A stretch of 64,000 nt of DNA from an uncultured Acidimicrobiales bacterium. GTDB taxonomy: Bacteria > Actinomycetota > Acidimicrobiia > Acidimicrobiales > Hopanoidiivorantaceae. Under the pieces are notes generated by a model. That model searched no databases. It was given only the letters and a program-made list of their open reading frames with translations, and was not told the DNA's origin. Within the stretch, counting starts at the first letter, position 1. Each line of letters opens with the position of its first letter. The stretch is taken from assembly GCA_958295755.1 (NCBI GenBank), contig OY282367.1:1368022-1432021 (forward strand). Reading direction: 5' to 3'. Made by a program: the position numbers and the translations under genes. Positions 25,661-33,595 of this stretch are shown one piece after another.

Positions 25661-26611
25661 AATTAGGATGCGGCGGGCTTCGGATAGGTCGGCTATGCGT
25701 TCGGGGGCTTGTTGGTGGTTGCCGCCAGAGTCGGGATGGGCTTGGCGGAGGAGGGTGCGGAAGCGAGCTTGGATTGCTGAGTGAGACAAGGTGGCTATGC
25801 CTGCTTCGTCAAACTCCATTACTTTTATTGCCCAGCGGTGAGCTGGTGATCGCAGCTGTTGCCTTTTCTGATCGTCTGGGTTTAGATTGCCGATACCTGA
25901 GCGTCCTGTGCTCTTGACTAGTAGCAACAGCAACTCGGCACGCGCTGCCTTTTGCGCCTTACCATCTGACATTGCCTGCTTGCCATTGGCCTTCGCAGAG
26001 GTATCTCCGAAAGAACCAGAGTTAAGAGTTACAGAGCCGTTGCTATGAGCAGTCGCATCTGACATAATCGCCACGCCAGGCTGTTCGGCGGCCCAGCCCA
26101 AAGCCAGATCAATCAATTCGTAGCTCTTGTGACGGGCAGGTTCGTTCAGTTGATAGACCGCATAGAGCGCACCTAACACATGCTGGGCAGGCGCGCTGTT
26201 GTTCACATTTGAGACAAAACACAAATCGTGATTTTTATTGCCGTTGTCAAGCTTACCTTTCTTACCAAACTCAAAACCATCGCTCAGCCAAGACCCTTCA
26301 TCCACACGAAGCTGGTGAGTCGACCGCAGCAACCCTACACGATCTTGTTGGAATCTATATCGCAGGTGGGGTTGAGACATCGGCCTGCGATGAGAGGCAT
26401 AGGCGAGCAATCTTGCTGCGTTTTCAAGGAATTCACCGTCTTGACCTTTGGCAAACCAGCCTACGATGCAGCCGAGCAGCACCGGGCCGTAATCGTCTGG
26501 CAAATCCAGCGACCCTAATGCCACTCGCCGCGTGGGGGCTACAACACGAGAGTGACAAATTTCCAGTTCGGCACAGACGTTGAATCCTGAGCCGAGTATC
26601 GATTCAGACAT
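25655..26611 (-). CDS. J-domain-like protein
   Basis: A 318-residue protein whose last ~50 residues form a J-like domain with the HPD tripeptide in RQAHPDSGGNHQQAPERIADL near residue 293. HPD is the contact that stimulates DnaK-type ATPases. The N-terminal ~250 residues are not recognised and lack zinc-finger and glycine-rich regions, so this is a type III J protein with a specific, unknown client. A low-complexity Ser/Asn stretch lies near residues 186-210. The gene is 11 bp downstream of the zinc-ribbon gene and likely cotranscribed with it. Confidence 0.7.
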   Translation of the reverse strand: MSESILGSGFNVCAELEICHSRVVAPTRRVALGSLDLPDDYGPVLLGCIVGWFAKGQDGEFLENAARLLAYASHRRPMSQPHLRYRFQQDRVGLLRSTHQLRVDEGSWLSDGFEFGKKGKLDNGNKNHDLCFVSNVNNSAPAQHVLGALYAVYQLNEPARHKSYELIDLALGWAAEQPGVAIMSDATAHSNGSVTLNSGSFGDTSAKANGKQAMSDGKAQKAARAELLLLLVKSTGRSGIGNLNPDDQKRQQLRSPAHRWAIKVMEFDEAGIATLSHSAIQARFRTLLRQAHPDSGGNHQQAPERIADLSEARRILIS

Positions 26612-26622
26612 ACGCCTTTATT

Positions 26623-27831
26623 TCACACATACGCCTTCAATAGCTTCCGAAGTTGGCGGCACAACTGCTTGATTTCTTCTACAGACTCTTCGCCCATCTC
26701 GCCTTCTTCATATATGTCAGCAGACTGGTAGATTTCGCCCGCCCTGCCCGCTTTGCTTCTCGCCGCATTCGACCCTATAGATCTAGCATCAAATTCCCCC
26801 ACATCCACATCTGAGCCAGTTAATTCCTTAATCTCCACATCTGAGCCAGTTAATCCCTCAATCTCCACATCAGAACCGAGTACAGACCTAGTCTCACGCG
26901 ATCTCACATCACCCCGCCCCACTTCACTTAACTCCATATCACCCCGCCTCGCATCACCCCGCCTCGCATCACCCGGCTCCCCGTCATCAAAGTCATCACC
27001 CAGCAACATCTTTGAAAGTTCAGCCGACACCTCCCGCACTTTTCGCCAATCTTCACGAGTAAAACCAAACGGCAACTCCAACTGATACAGCCTCTCCACG
27101 GACATGACTAGATCATCAGTCGCTCGCACATCGCCGATATTCTGAATCAGCCGCCCGCTCATGTCATACAGCGTTCCCAACAGCTCGGGCACATGCACGC
27201 TAGGCAATCCTTCGCCGAACTCGCCAGCACCACCAGCTTCAGCTTCGGTCTCTAGCCACTGGTCGACAACCTCCTCAACCTTCGGCTCGTCCTTCTCGTG
27301 GAACACTAAGTTGCCGTCCATGTTGAACTCATACGGGATGCCCGCCTGTGTCAGCAAGCTGGTGAGGGCAGAGGTTTGCTCATCGGTTAGGTCGTCAATT
27401 TCGTATTCCATCTGCGGCTCACTGGGGTCGAGGCTCGGCATCCCAGCTTCATTCACACGGGCCACAAGCTCATCTACCTTCTCCTCATCGGCTTCTCGCA
27501 CTACCAACGATGCTCCCTGCCAGCCGTGTATCAAATCTTCGGCAAACATGAAACTCGCCATTAGCGACCTCGCCTCCCATGACCATTCGTGAAGGTCATA
27601 CACAAGCTGCTCTTCGTCTGCCTCGCCCACCTTCGTCACGGGCGTGGGCGGGAAAGGCAATGTCATCACTCCGCATTCCAAGCAATGGGAGACCTCGGCG
27701 GTGTAGTCGGCCCCACATTGAAAACACCAAACTGCAGACTGCCCGGCAGGTCGTTGAGGGCAGAGAGGGTCTAGGGTGTCTGTGGTTGGTAAATCTTTTT
27801 CAGCCTCTGGAATATCTTTTGACACCATCAT
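26623..27831 (-). CDS. Zinc-ribbon protein with repeat-rich C-terminal half
   Basis: A 402-residue protein. A four-Cys zinc ribbon CFQCGADYTAEVSHCLECG lies near residues 36-54. Two related ~65-residue segments follow, each ending VREADEEKVDELVARV or VFHEKDEPKVEEVVDQW, resembling DUF2007-type signal-transduction folds. Residues about 275-345 are tandem repeats (GDARRGDARRGD; LTGSDVEIEGLTGSDVEIKE) encoded by 15- and 30-bp DNA units. No membrane segment is present. Function is unknown. It is the first gene of a two-gene leftward unit and is divergent from glpX. Confidence 0.65.
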   Translation of the reverse strand: MMVSKDIPEAEKDLPTTDTLDPLCPQRPAGQSAVWCFQCGADYTAEVSHCLECGVMTLPFPPTPVTKVGEADEEQLVYDLHEWSWEARSLMASFMFAEDLIHGWQGASLVVREADEEKVDELVARVNEAGMPSLDPSEPQMEYEIDDLTDEQTSALTSLLTQAGIPYEFNMDGNLVFHEKDEPKVEEVVDQWLETEAEAGGAGEFGEGLPSVHVPELLGTLYDMSGRLIQNIGDVRATDDLVMSVERLYQLELPFGFTREDWRKVREVSAELSKMLLGDDFDDGEPGDARRGDARRGDMELSEVGRGDVRSRETRSVLGSDVEIEGLTGSDVEIKELTGSDVDVGEFDARSIGSNAARSKAGRAGEIYQSADIYEEGEMGEESVEEIKQLCRQLRKLLKAYV

Positions 27832-27998
27832 TACTTAGGCTATCTGAATTGGAAGGGCTATCTGAGTTACAAGCCAGCTTTATTCTATAAAAACTCCAGA
27901 ATCGTATAAAAACCCCAGACCGCATCAAACTGCTAAATATAATCTAGGCAACGACTTCTACAGAAAGCTAGACATCAACAAATAGACCTCAACAAACA

Positions 27999-29000
27999 AT
28001 GCCTGAAACCGAATCCAATCGAAATCTCACTCTTGAGCGCAACCTCGCTCTTGAACTCGTCCGAGTTACCGAGGCTGCCGCCCTCGCTTCGTCTCGACTG
28101 ATGGGCAGAGGCGACAACATCGCTGTGGATGCCGCCGCCGTGGATGCCATGCGTGCCATGTTAGATACCGTGCCGATGGACGGCATCGTCGTCATAGGCG
28201 AAGGCGAAAAAGACGAAGCCCCGATGCTCTACAACGGCGAGCGCATCGGCGACGGCTCACCTCCCCACTGCGACATTGCTGTCGACCCGGTGGACGGCAC
28301 GAAGCTCACCGCCAACGGCCGAGGCAACGCCCTTGCCGTGATAGCACTGGCTGACCGAGACACCATGTATCAGCCCGGCCCGTGCGTATATATGAATAAA
28401 ATCGCCGTAGGGCCAAATGCCAGAGGTGCCATAGACCTCGACCTTTCCGCCACCGAAAATCTGCGCCGAGTTGCCGATGCTTTGGGCAAGTCTATTCGAG
28501 ACCTCACCGCTGTGATCTTGGATCGTCCCCGCCACATCGACCTCATTGAGGAGGTGCGCTCTGCTGGTGCTCGCATCCGCCTAATCCCCGACGGCGACGT
28601 GGCAGGTGCTCTTTCTACGGCTTGGCCAGAATCCGGAGCTGACATCCTCTTCGGCATCGGCGGCACCCCCGAAGGTGTCATAGCGGCCGCGGCTCTCAAG
28701 TGCATGGGCGGCGACATCCAAGGCAGACTCTGGCCGAGAGACGAAGCCGAAAGGGAAGGTGCCATAGCAGAAGGAATCGACTTAGACCGCAAGCTAGGAT
28801 TGGACGACCTTGTAGCCAGCGATAACTGTTTCTTTGCAGCCACAGGCGTGACCGACGGCGACCTCCTCCAAGGCGTGCGGTTTTCAGCCTTGGGGCCATC
28901 TACTCAGTCGCTGGTGATGCGCTCTCGTTCAGGCACCATCCGCCTGATCAACACCAACCACCGCCGCGACAAAATGTCGCAGTTGCCACCCGCTGAGTGA
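27999..29000 (+). CDS. glpX: Fructose-1,6-bisphosphatase, class II
   Basis: A 333-residue Mg-dependent sugar phosphatase hydrolysing fructose 1,6-bisphosphate in gluconeogenesis. IGEGEKDEAPML near residues 66-77 and DIAVDPVDGTKL near 88-99 are the Li-sensitive phosphatase metal motifs in the GlpX arrangement. Class II is often the only FBPase of actinobacteria. A TATAAT hexamer at 27938-27943, about 55 bases before the ATG, is a plausible -10. The gene is monocistronic and followed by short repeats and tRNA-Ala. Confidence 0.95.
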   Translation: MPETESNRNLTLERNLALELVRVTEAAALASSRLMGRGDNIAVDAAAVDAMRAMLDTVPMDGIVVIGEGEKDEAPMLYNGERIGDGSPPHCDIAVDPVDGTKLTANGRGNALAVIALADRDTMYQPGPCVYMNKIAVGPNARGAIDLDLSATENLRRVADALGKSIRDLTAVILDRPRHIDLIEEVRSAGARIRLIPDGDVAGALSTAWPESGADILFGIGGTPEGVIAAAALKCMGGDIQGRLWPRDEAEREGAIAEGIDLDRKLGLDDLVASDNCFFAATGVTDGDLLQGVRFSALGPSTQSLVMRSRSGTIRLINTNHRRDKMSQLPPAE

Positions 29001-29052
29001 GTGTCACCTCTAGCGGGGATGAGTGTGTCACTAAATGAGTGAGTGTCACTGG

Positions 29053-29126
29053 TGGAGGTGAGCGGACTCGAACCGCCGACCTCTTCGTTGCGAACGAAGC
29101 GCTCTAGCCATCTGAGCTACACCCCC
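29053..29126 (-). tRNA. tRNA-Ala (anticodon CGC)
   Basis: On the minus strand a full cloverleaf folds: acceptor GGGGGTG with CACCTCC plus discriminator A, D arm GCTC...GAGC, anticodon stem CTTCG/CGAAG around TTCGCAA, and T loop TTCGAGT. The anticodon CGC reads GCG. The G3-U70 pair, the main alanine identity element, is present. CCA is not encoded. Short GAGTGAGTGTCAC repeats lie between its 3' end and glpX. Confidence 0.93.
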
Positions 29127-29265
29127 AGTGTGTTCAGTTGTGTATCTAGTCTAACCATTGACATCTGAACAAGACTACTGTAATGCTGTGATGCCATTTG
29201 GTATGCTCTTGAATTATCAGCCAATATCGAAAAAACTCAATCAGACAAAAACAAAATCAATCAAG

Positions 29266-29868
29266 CTACTTCCATTGTTTCAAGATTCTTCTAATATCTT
29301 CTACGAATTTCTTAAATGAAGCATCTGCTCTCATAGCTCTTTGTATATCCATAGCATTCACAATATCTTCTGCAAATTCAATTCCTCCCAGACTAGGAGG
29401 AGGTTTGCCTGCTTCCAAAATAGCATCTAAAAGTAATTTCTTGTAGTAACCTTTATCATTATTATATTTTGGAGCTTTGCAGCCTCGACCAACAACAATT
29501 CTAAACGCTTCACTGTCAAGCAATAACCATCGTTCAATATGTGGGTCAGGAATTGCAATAACGCGCTCAATATTACCTGTGCTTTCTTTTAATTCGTTCT
29601 TAACAATGTTTTCTATTTCTCGGTACCTTACTGAATATCCTCTACGATTAGCATCTCTAACCACAACCAATAAATCTGGGATATCTCTGCGATATTTCTT
29701 CACATCTCTAAGATAGATTTTTAATATATTTTCTGCAACAGACCCTCCTATTTCGCATTCACTGACAAACTTAATTACAGCCCCTTCTTCTTGAGCCAAA
29801 CGAAAGATTAATGCCCCAATAACCTTTCTGTGGGCATTGTCTTCTCCGAAAAAAATAATTTTTCTCAT
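29266..29868 (-). CDS. TOPRIM-like (DUF4276-type) partner of ABC ATPase
   Basis: A 200-residue protein. The order of features fits a small TOPRIM-like fold as in DUF4276: FFGEDNAHRKVI at the N-terminus (Glu), DLLVVVRDANRRG near residue 66 (Asp), then IPDPHIERWLLLD near 107. This assignment is by pattern only. It starts 13 bp after the upstream ABC-type ATPase gene, so the two form an operon. ATPase/TOPRIM pairs (OLD, Gabija, PARIS) act against phages or plasmids, and a similar role is inferred. The gene is A+T-rich and lies between tRNA-Ala and moaC. Confidence 0.65.
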   Translation of the reverse strand: MRKIIFFGEDNAHRKVIGALIFRLAQEEGAVIKFVSECEIGGSVAENILKIYLRDVKKYRRDIPDLLVVVRDANRRGYSVRYREIENIVKNELKESTGNIERVIAIPDPHIERWLLLDSEAFRIVVGRGCKAPKYNNDKGYYKKLLLDAILEAGKPPPSLGGIEFAEDIVNAMDIQRAMRADASFKKFVEDIRRILKQWK

Positions 29869-29881
29869 AACTATTCTAATA

Positions 29882-31171
29882 TCATTGTTGTTCTAGCAGA
29901 TATTCTGCCTTTTCAGCAGTAATATACTGTAGTAAAGGCCCCAAAGACTTATTTGTTTGGATAGCAGTACGCCCATTTTCTATTTCCACAAGATACAAAT
30001 TTTCCCAAAGTTCGCTTGCCAATTCTTTTGAATGTGTACTGACAATATATTGGGTTTGACCCAAATATTCCTGCGTGCGAAAAAAATTGGCAATCAAACT
30101 TACTAGACCAGGATGCACACCATTCTCTGGTTCTTCGAAACCAACTAGGGGAATTTGACCATTATTTCCTCCCCCGGATGTTGTCAACAAACCTAATAAC
30201 CTAAGTGTGCCTTCAGACAACACCCCAGCAGAATAATCTTTTCCCTCCAGATTAACACGAAGTTCAATCTCGTTGTCTTTATTTCTGAATGGATTTATGC
30301 TTCTAATACTAGGTATCAATGTTTGCATAGACCGTTCCAACGATTTAAATTTTTCTATATTTGATTCTTTCAAAGTATATAAATATATTGACAGCTTTTC
30401 ACCCATTATTCCTATATTTGACTCTTCCTTTAATGCCATTGGAGTTCGCATTCGTTCGCGAGGTTCCAAATAGTAGAAGTTCCAACTTGCAAATTCGCTT
30501 CGTGCTGCTTCTAAATGAGGATATCGAGGAAGATACTGTGGAAGATACTGTGCCATTGAAAGTATAGTGTAATTTAATCCCAGCTCATGAAATGTTGGTC
30601 TTCCCGATCCTTCCATGCGCAAATTAATTCTATTCTTACTCTTTTCAATAAATGGTGCTCTTCCATTTTGCGCTGTTTTTGGCTCTCCTCTGGAATTCAG
30701 GGCAGCCAAGTATTCATCTGATACGCGCACTTCTCCTGAGTTTCGCAAAAATTCAACCTCAATACGATAGCGAAGGTTGTGTTCTCGCACTGCTGATCTC
30801 ACTACCTTTTTCGAATTATCAGTTTCGTCATCAGTTTCTAGCAATGTCTTTATTCTTTTATTGACGGCATTAATCGTATCCTTTGAAAGGCAAATATCTG
30901 CCTCAATGGAGAATGCAAGCTTCTCTTTTTCATTTTGCTTGCCCCACCCGTCTTGAGTGACAGCAAATGAATCAAGCGGTTGACCTCTGTGTGGAAAGTC
31001 AAATGCTTCCTCTACTGTTCGACTCGTTGCCAACTGGGACAAAAATTGAACTGCATCCAAAAAGTTGCTTTTCCCAGAAGCGTTAGCTCCAACTAAAACA
31101 GTCAGACCGTTCAACTCCACCTCCACGTCCTCTAGTGACTTGTAGCCCTTGATGCGGATTCGTTTTAGCAT
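29882..31171 (-). CDS. ABC-type (AAA_21-like) ATPase of a two-gene defence-like module
   Basis: A 429-residue SMC/RecF-like ATPase. The N-terminus IRIKGYKSLEDVEVELNGLT leads into Walker A VGANASGKSNF near residue 33. Near the C-terminus are VGFEEPENGVHPGL (Walker B region) and YIVSTHSKELA (the D/H-loop), as in OLD and AAA_21 proteins. The TOPRIM domain that OLD proteins carry in the same chain is absent here but may be supplied by the next gene. The pair resembles the arrangement in PARIS, although family identity is not claimed. It lies head to tail with moaC on the same strand and is A+T-rich. Confidence 0.8.
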   Translation of the reverse strand: MLKRIRIKGYKSLEDVEVELNGLTVLVGANASGKSNFLDAVQFLSQLATSRTVEEAFDFPHRGQPLDSFAVTQDGWGKQNEKEKLAFSIEADICLSKDTINAVNKRIKTLLETDDETDNSKKVVRSAVREHNLRYRIEVEFLRNSGEVRVSDEYLAALNSRGEPKTAQNGRAPFIEKSKNRINLRMEGSGRPTFHELGLNYTILSMAQYLPQYLPRYPHLEAARSEFASWNFYYLEPRERMRTPMALKEESNIGIMGEKLSIYLYTLKESNIEKFKSLERSMQTLIPSIRSINPFRNKDNEIELRVNLEGKDYSAGVLSEGTLRLLGLLTTSGGGNNGQIPLVGFEEPENGVHPGLVSLIANFFRTQEYLGQTQYIVSTHSKELASELWENLYLVEIENGRTAIQTNKSLGPLLQYITAEKAEYLLEQQ

Positions 31172-31219
31172 AATATACCTCTGCCTGTATTATACAAACC
31201 CTTTACTCACCAACCAGCG

Positions 31220-31714
31220 TCAAGCCGGTGATCCGGTTGGGGGGCGGCGATATGGGCCGGATTTGCCGCCGGTTTTTTCCCAGAGACTGATGTCGCCGAT
31301 GGTCATGGCTTTGTCACGGGATTTGCACATGTCATAGATGGTGAGGGCTGCGATCGAGCAGGCTGTCAAAGCTTCCATCTCAACGCCTGTGCGGTCGAAG
31401 GTTTCCACTTCGGCTTCAACCTCCACATAGTTGTCTTCTATGGAAAAGTTGATTAGCACGCTTCCCACCAGTAGCGGATGGCATAGCGGTATAAGGTCGG
31501 GCGTTTTCTTTGCTGCTTGGATGCCCGCCACCCGTGCCACAGCCAGCACATCACCCTTGCCAATCGCCCCTTGTGCCACTGCCAGAGCTGTGTCGGGGAG
31601 CATGTACACACGCCCCCGAGCTATCGCCCGCCGATGGGTGGGATCCTTCGGCGTCACATCCACCATCCGCGCCCGCCCCTGCGCATCAAGGTGCGTGAAT
31701 CCCATCTCAGCCAT
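31220..31714 (-). CDS. moaC: Cyclic pyranopterin monophosphate synthase
   Basis: A 164-residue enzyme of molybdenum-cofactor synthesis that converts the MoaA product to cyclic pyranopterin monophosphate. [18 protein letters not shown] near the N-terminus, [10 protein letters not shown] near residue 75 and the [19 protein letters not shown] segment near 112-130 with active-site residues are all present. The length is normal. No other moa/moe gene is in the window. It lies downstream of a SURF1 gene on the same strand and before the ATPase/TOPRIM pair. Confidence 0.95.
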   Translation of the reverse strand: MAEMGFTHLDAQGRARMVDVTPKDPTHRRAIARGRVYMLPDTALAVAQGAIGKGDVLAVARVAGIQAAKKTPDLIPLCHPLLVGSVLINFSIEDNYVEVEAEVETFDRTGVEMEALTACSIAALTIYDMCKSRDKAMTIGDISLWEKTGGKSGPYRRPPTGSPA

Positions 31715-31827
31715 TGTCGCTTCTCGCTTCGGTCATATCTTCAGTTTATTCAGAGGCGACTGCTAGGGAAGGAAAATAGCAAAAGACAACTGCGTTCGAA
31801 AAAGCTACCAGAGACTGAAACGAACAT

Positions 31828-32709
31828 CTAAGCAGATTTGCGCCCGCGCCGCCAGAAGTTCGCCTTCCGCCAGAAGATGAGGAAGTAACCGACAGCAGCG
31901 ATGGTGCCGAAGATAAACCATTGAACGGCGTAGCTGAGATGGTTGCCCGTGTCAAATGATGGAGTATCTAGGACTACAGGGGTGCCATCAGAAGGCGGTT
32001 GAGATCTCGCCATCTGGATATAGAAATCAGGGCGCACAACTAGCGGATTGTCAGCAAGAGATGAAAAATGACTGGCTATGGCATTGATGTCGGGATGTGC
32101 GAAGGTGCAAGTAGGAGACAGCGACTCGCATTCTTTAGCCGCGCCGCCTCTCGGAAGGCTGATAAATCCCGTTATTCTCACGCCGTCTGTGTTGCACGAG
32201 TTCGAGTTGAGAGATGGGAGCAAACGGTCTGGTGCAAGCTCTAGCGGGAGCCACCCACGATTGACAATGTAGGTTGTGACAATATAGGGTGCCAGTAGCT
32301 CCAAACTATACACCGAGATATCCTCTTGTTCCTCGCCATCTTCAAGCGCAACTTCCCAACCTTCTTCTAACACCGCAAACGGCGTAAAGACCCAGTAGCC
32401 CGGTCGCCCATCCAGAGTGCGGTTGCGGATTAGGACCTCCTGCTCACATATGAACTTTCCTTCATCTGCTACTCGACGATATTCAACCTGCTTCAATCCA
32501 TCTTCACCAACGAGCAGACCGCCTCCGCCACTCAAAACAGCTTCTTCATATAGTTGTTGCAACCCAACAGGTTCAATGTCTATTCGCGATTCCACCCGGT
32601 CGGCTAACTGTTGCTTCTCACTATGGCGGCGTAGTTGCCACAAACCGAGGTTGACCATTGTGACCACTAATGCCAGAGCAACCACTCCCCCGATTATGCG
32701 ATTTCTCAC
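31828..32709 (-). CDS. SURF1 family cytochrome-oxidase assembly protein
   Basis: A 293-residue membrane protein with the SURF1 layout: an N-terminal transmembrane helix (VALALVVTMVNLGLWQLRRH, residues about 10-29), a large extracytoplasmic region with TTYIVNRGWLPLE near 144-156, and a C-terminal helix (QWFIFGTIAAVGYFLIFWRK) near 260-279. The GLWQLRRH and NRGWLP motifs are family signatures. SURF1 helps insert haem a into aa3-type oxidase, which implies aerobic respiration. It is 78 bp downstream of dapB on the same strand. Confidence 0.88.
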   Translation of the reverse strand: MRNRIIGGVVALALVVTMVNLGLWQLRRHSEKQQLADRVESRIDIEPVGLQQLYEEAVLSGGGGLLVGEDGLKQVEYRRVADEGKFICEQEVLIRNRTLDGRPGYWVFTPFAVLEEGWEVALEDGEEQEDISVYSLELLAPYIVTTYIVNRGWLPLELAPDRLLPSLNSNSCNTDGVRITGFISLPRGGAAKECESLSPTCTFAHPDINAIASHFSSLADNPLVVRPDFYIQMARSQPPSDGTPVVLDTPSFDTGNHLSYAVQWFIFGTIAAVGYFLIFWRKANFWRRGRKSA

Positions 32710-32786
32710 TTTTGCCTGCTATCTCACTCTTGCCCACTCTTGCCTGCTGTCGCACCGAGACTGCTCTTTAGCCAAGACTGCAGAAC

Positions 32787-33587
32787 CTATATACCCAACA
32801 AAGAATCCAGTCCGATAGTCAAACCCGGTCTCTCTGACACTGCTTTCACAGCCAGCAACACTCCAGGCATGAACGAAACTCTGTCGTAGGAATCTTGGCG
32901 AATGGTAAGCGACTGACCTGCGCCTCCGAGAATCACTTCTTGATGTGCCACTAAGCCTTCAGCTCTCACCGCGTGCACTTTAACTCCGTGCTCGCCACTG
33001 CCACCTCGCACGCCCGGCAGAGCGACCGACTGAGTGGGGTCGGCATTCCAATCTTGCGACGCTGCCTCCATTCGGCGCATAGTGGCTAAAGCGGTGCCCG
33101 ATGGGGCGTCTATTTTTTTGTCGTGGTGGAACTCAATGATTTCAGCCGAAGAAAAATGCGGCGCAGCTAGCTCGGCAAAGCGCATCATCAACACAGCCGA
33201 AATAGCAAAGTTAGGGGCGATGATGCAGTTTGGGGCTGCAACTCCGCTCTCCAATAATCTGTCGCCCTCAAATAATCCCCGTATCTCCTCGATATCGGCA
33301 TCATTAAACCCTGTGGTGCCGACAACCGCGTGAATGCCGTGTTCTGCTAGCCAGCGAAGATGTTCAATAGCAGCATCTCGTGTGGTGAAATCCACAGCTA
33401 CATCTACGCCCGCATCAACAAAACTACCGATGTCGGCTTGCTTCTGCCCTTCGCCTGCAGGATCTTTCTGCCCTTCGCCGGCGGGATCTACCGCAGCTAC
33501 CAATTGCAATTCGGGGTCGCCATCTACAGCCACGCAAACCGTGTGCCCCATCCGCCCCGCAGCCCCTAAGACACCTACTTTCAGCAT
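32787..33587 (-). CDS. dapB: 4-hydroxy-tetrahydrodipicolinate reductase
   Basis: A 266-residue NAD(P)H enzyme of the diaminopimelate/lysine pathway. GVLGAAGRMGHTV at the N-terminus binds the dinucleotide, DFTTRDA lies near residue 66, VGTTGF near 90, and the catalytic EFHHDKKIDAPSGTA segment near 151-165. Near residues 35-49 it contains two copies of KDPAGEGQ from a duplicated 21-bp DNA unit (33440-33482), one more in-frame tandem insertion. It follows pnp by eight bases, an arrangement common in actinobacteria. Confidence 0.95.
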   Translation of the reverse strand: MLKVGVLGAAGRMGHTVCVAVDGDPELQLVAAVDPAGEGQKDPAGEGQKQADIGSFVDAGVDVAVDFTTRDAAIEHLRWLAEHGIHAVVGTTGFNDADIEEIRGLFEGDRLLESGVAAPNCIIAPNFAISAVLMMRFAELAAPHFSSAEIIEFHHDKKIDAPSGTALATMRRMEAASQDWNADPTQSVALPGVRGGSGEHGVKVHAVRAEGLVAHQEVILGGAGQSLTIRQDSYDRVSFMPGVLLAVKAVSERPGLTIGLDSLLGI

Positions 33588-33595
33588 GACTTTCC

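Noticed and set aside
29266-31171. Naming the ATPase/TOPRIM pair as PARIS or Gabija
   Set aside because: The ATPase motifs are general, and the small protein does not clearly match AriB or GajB.
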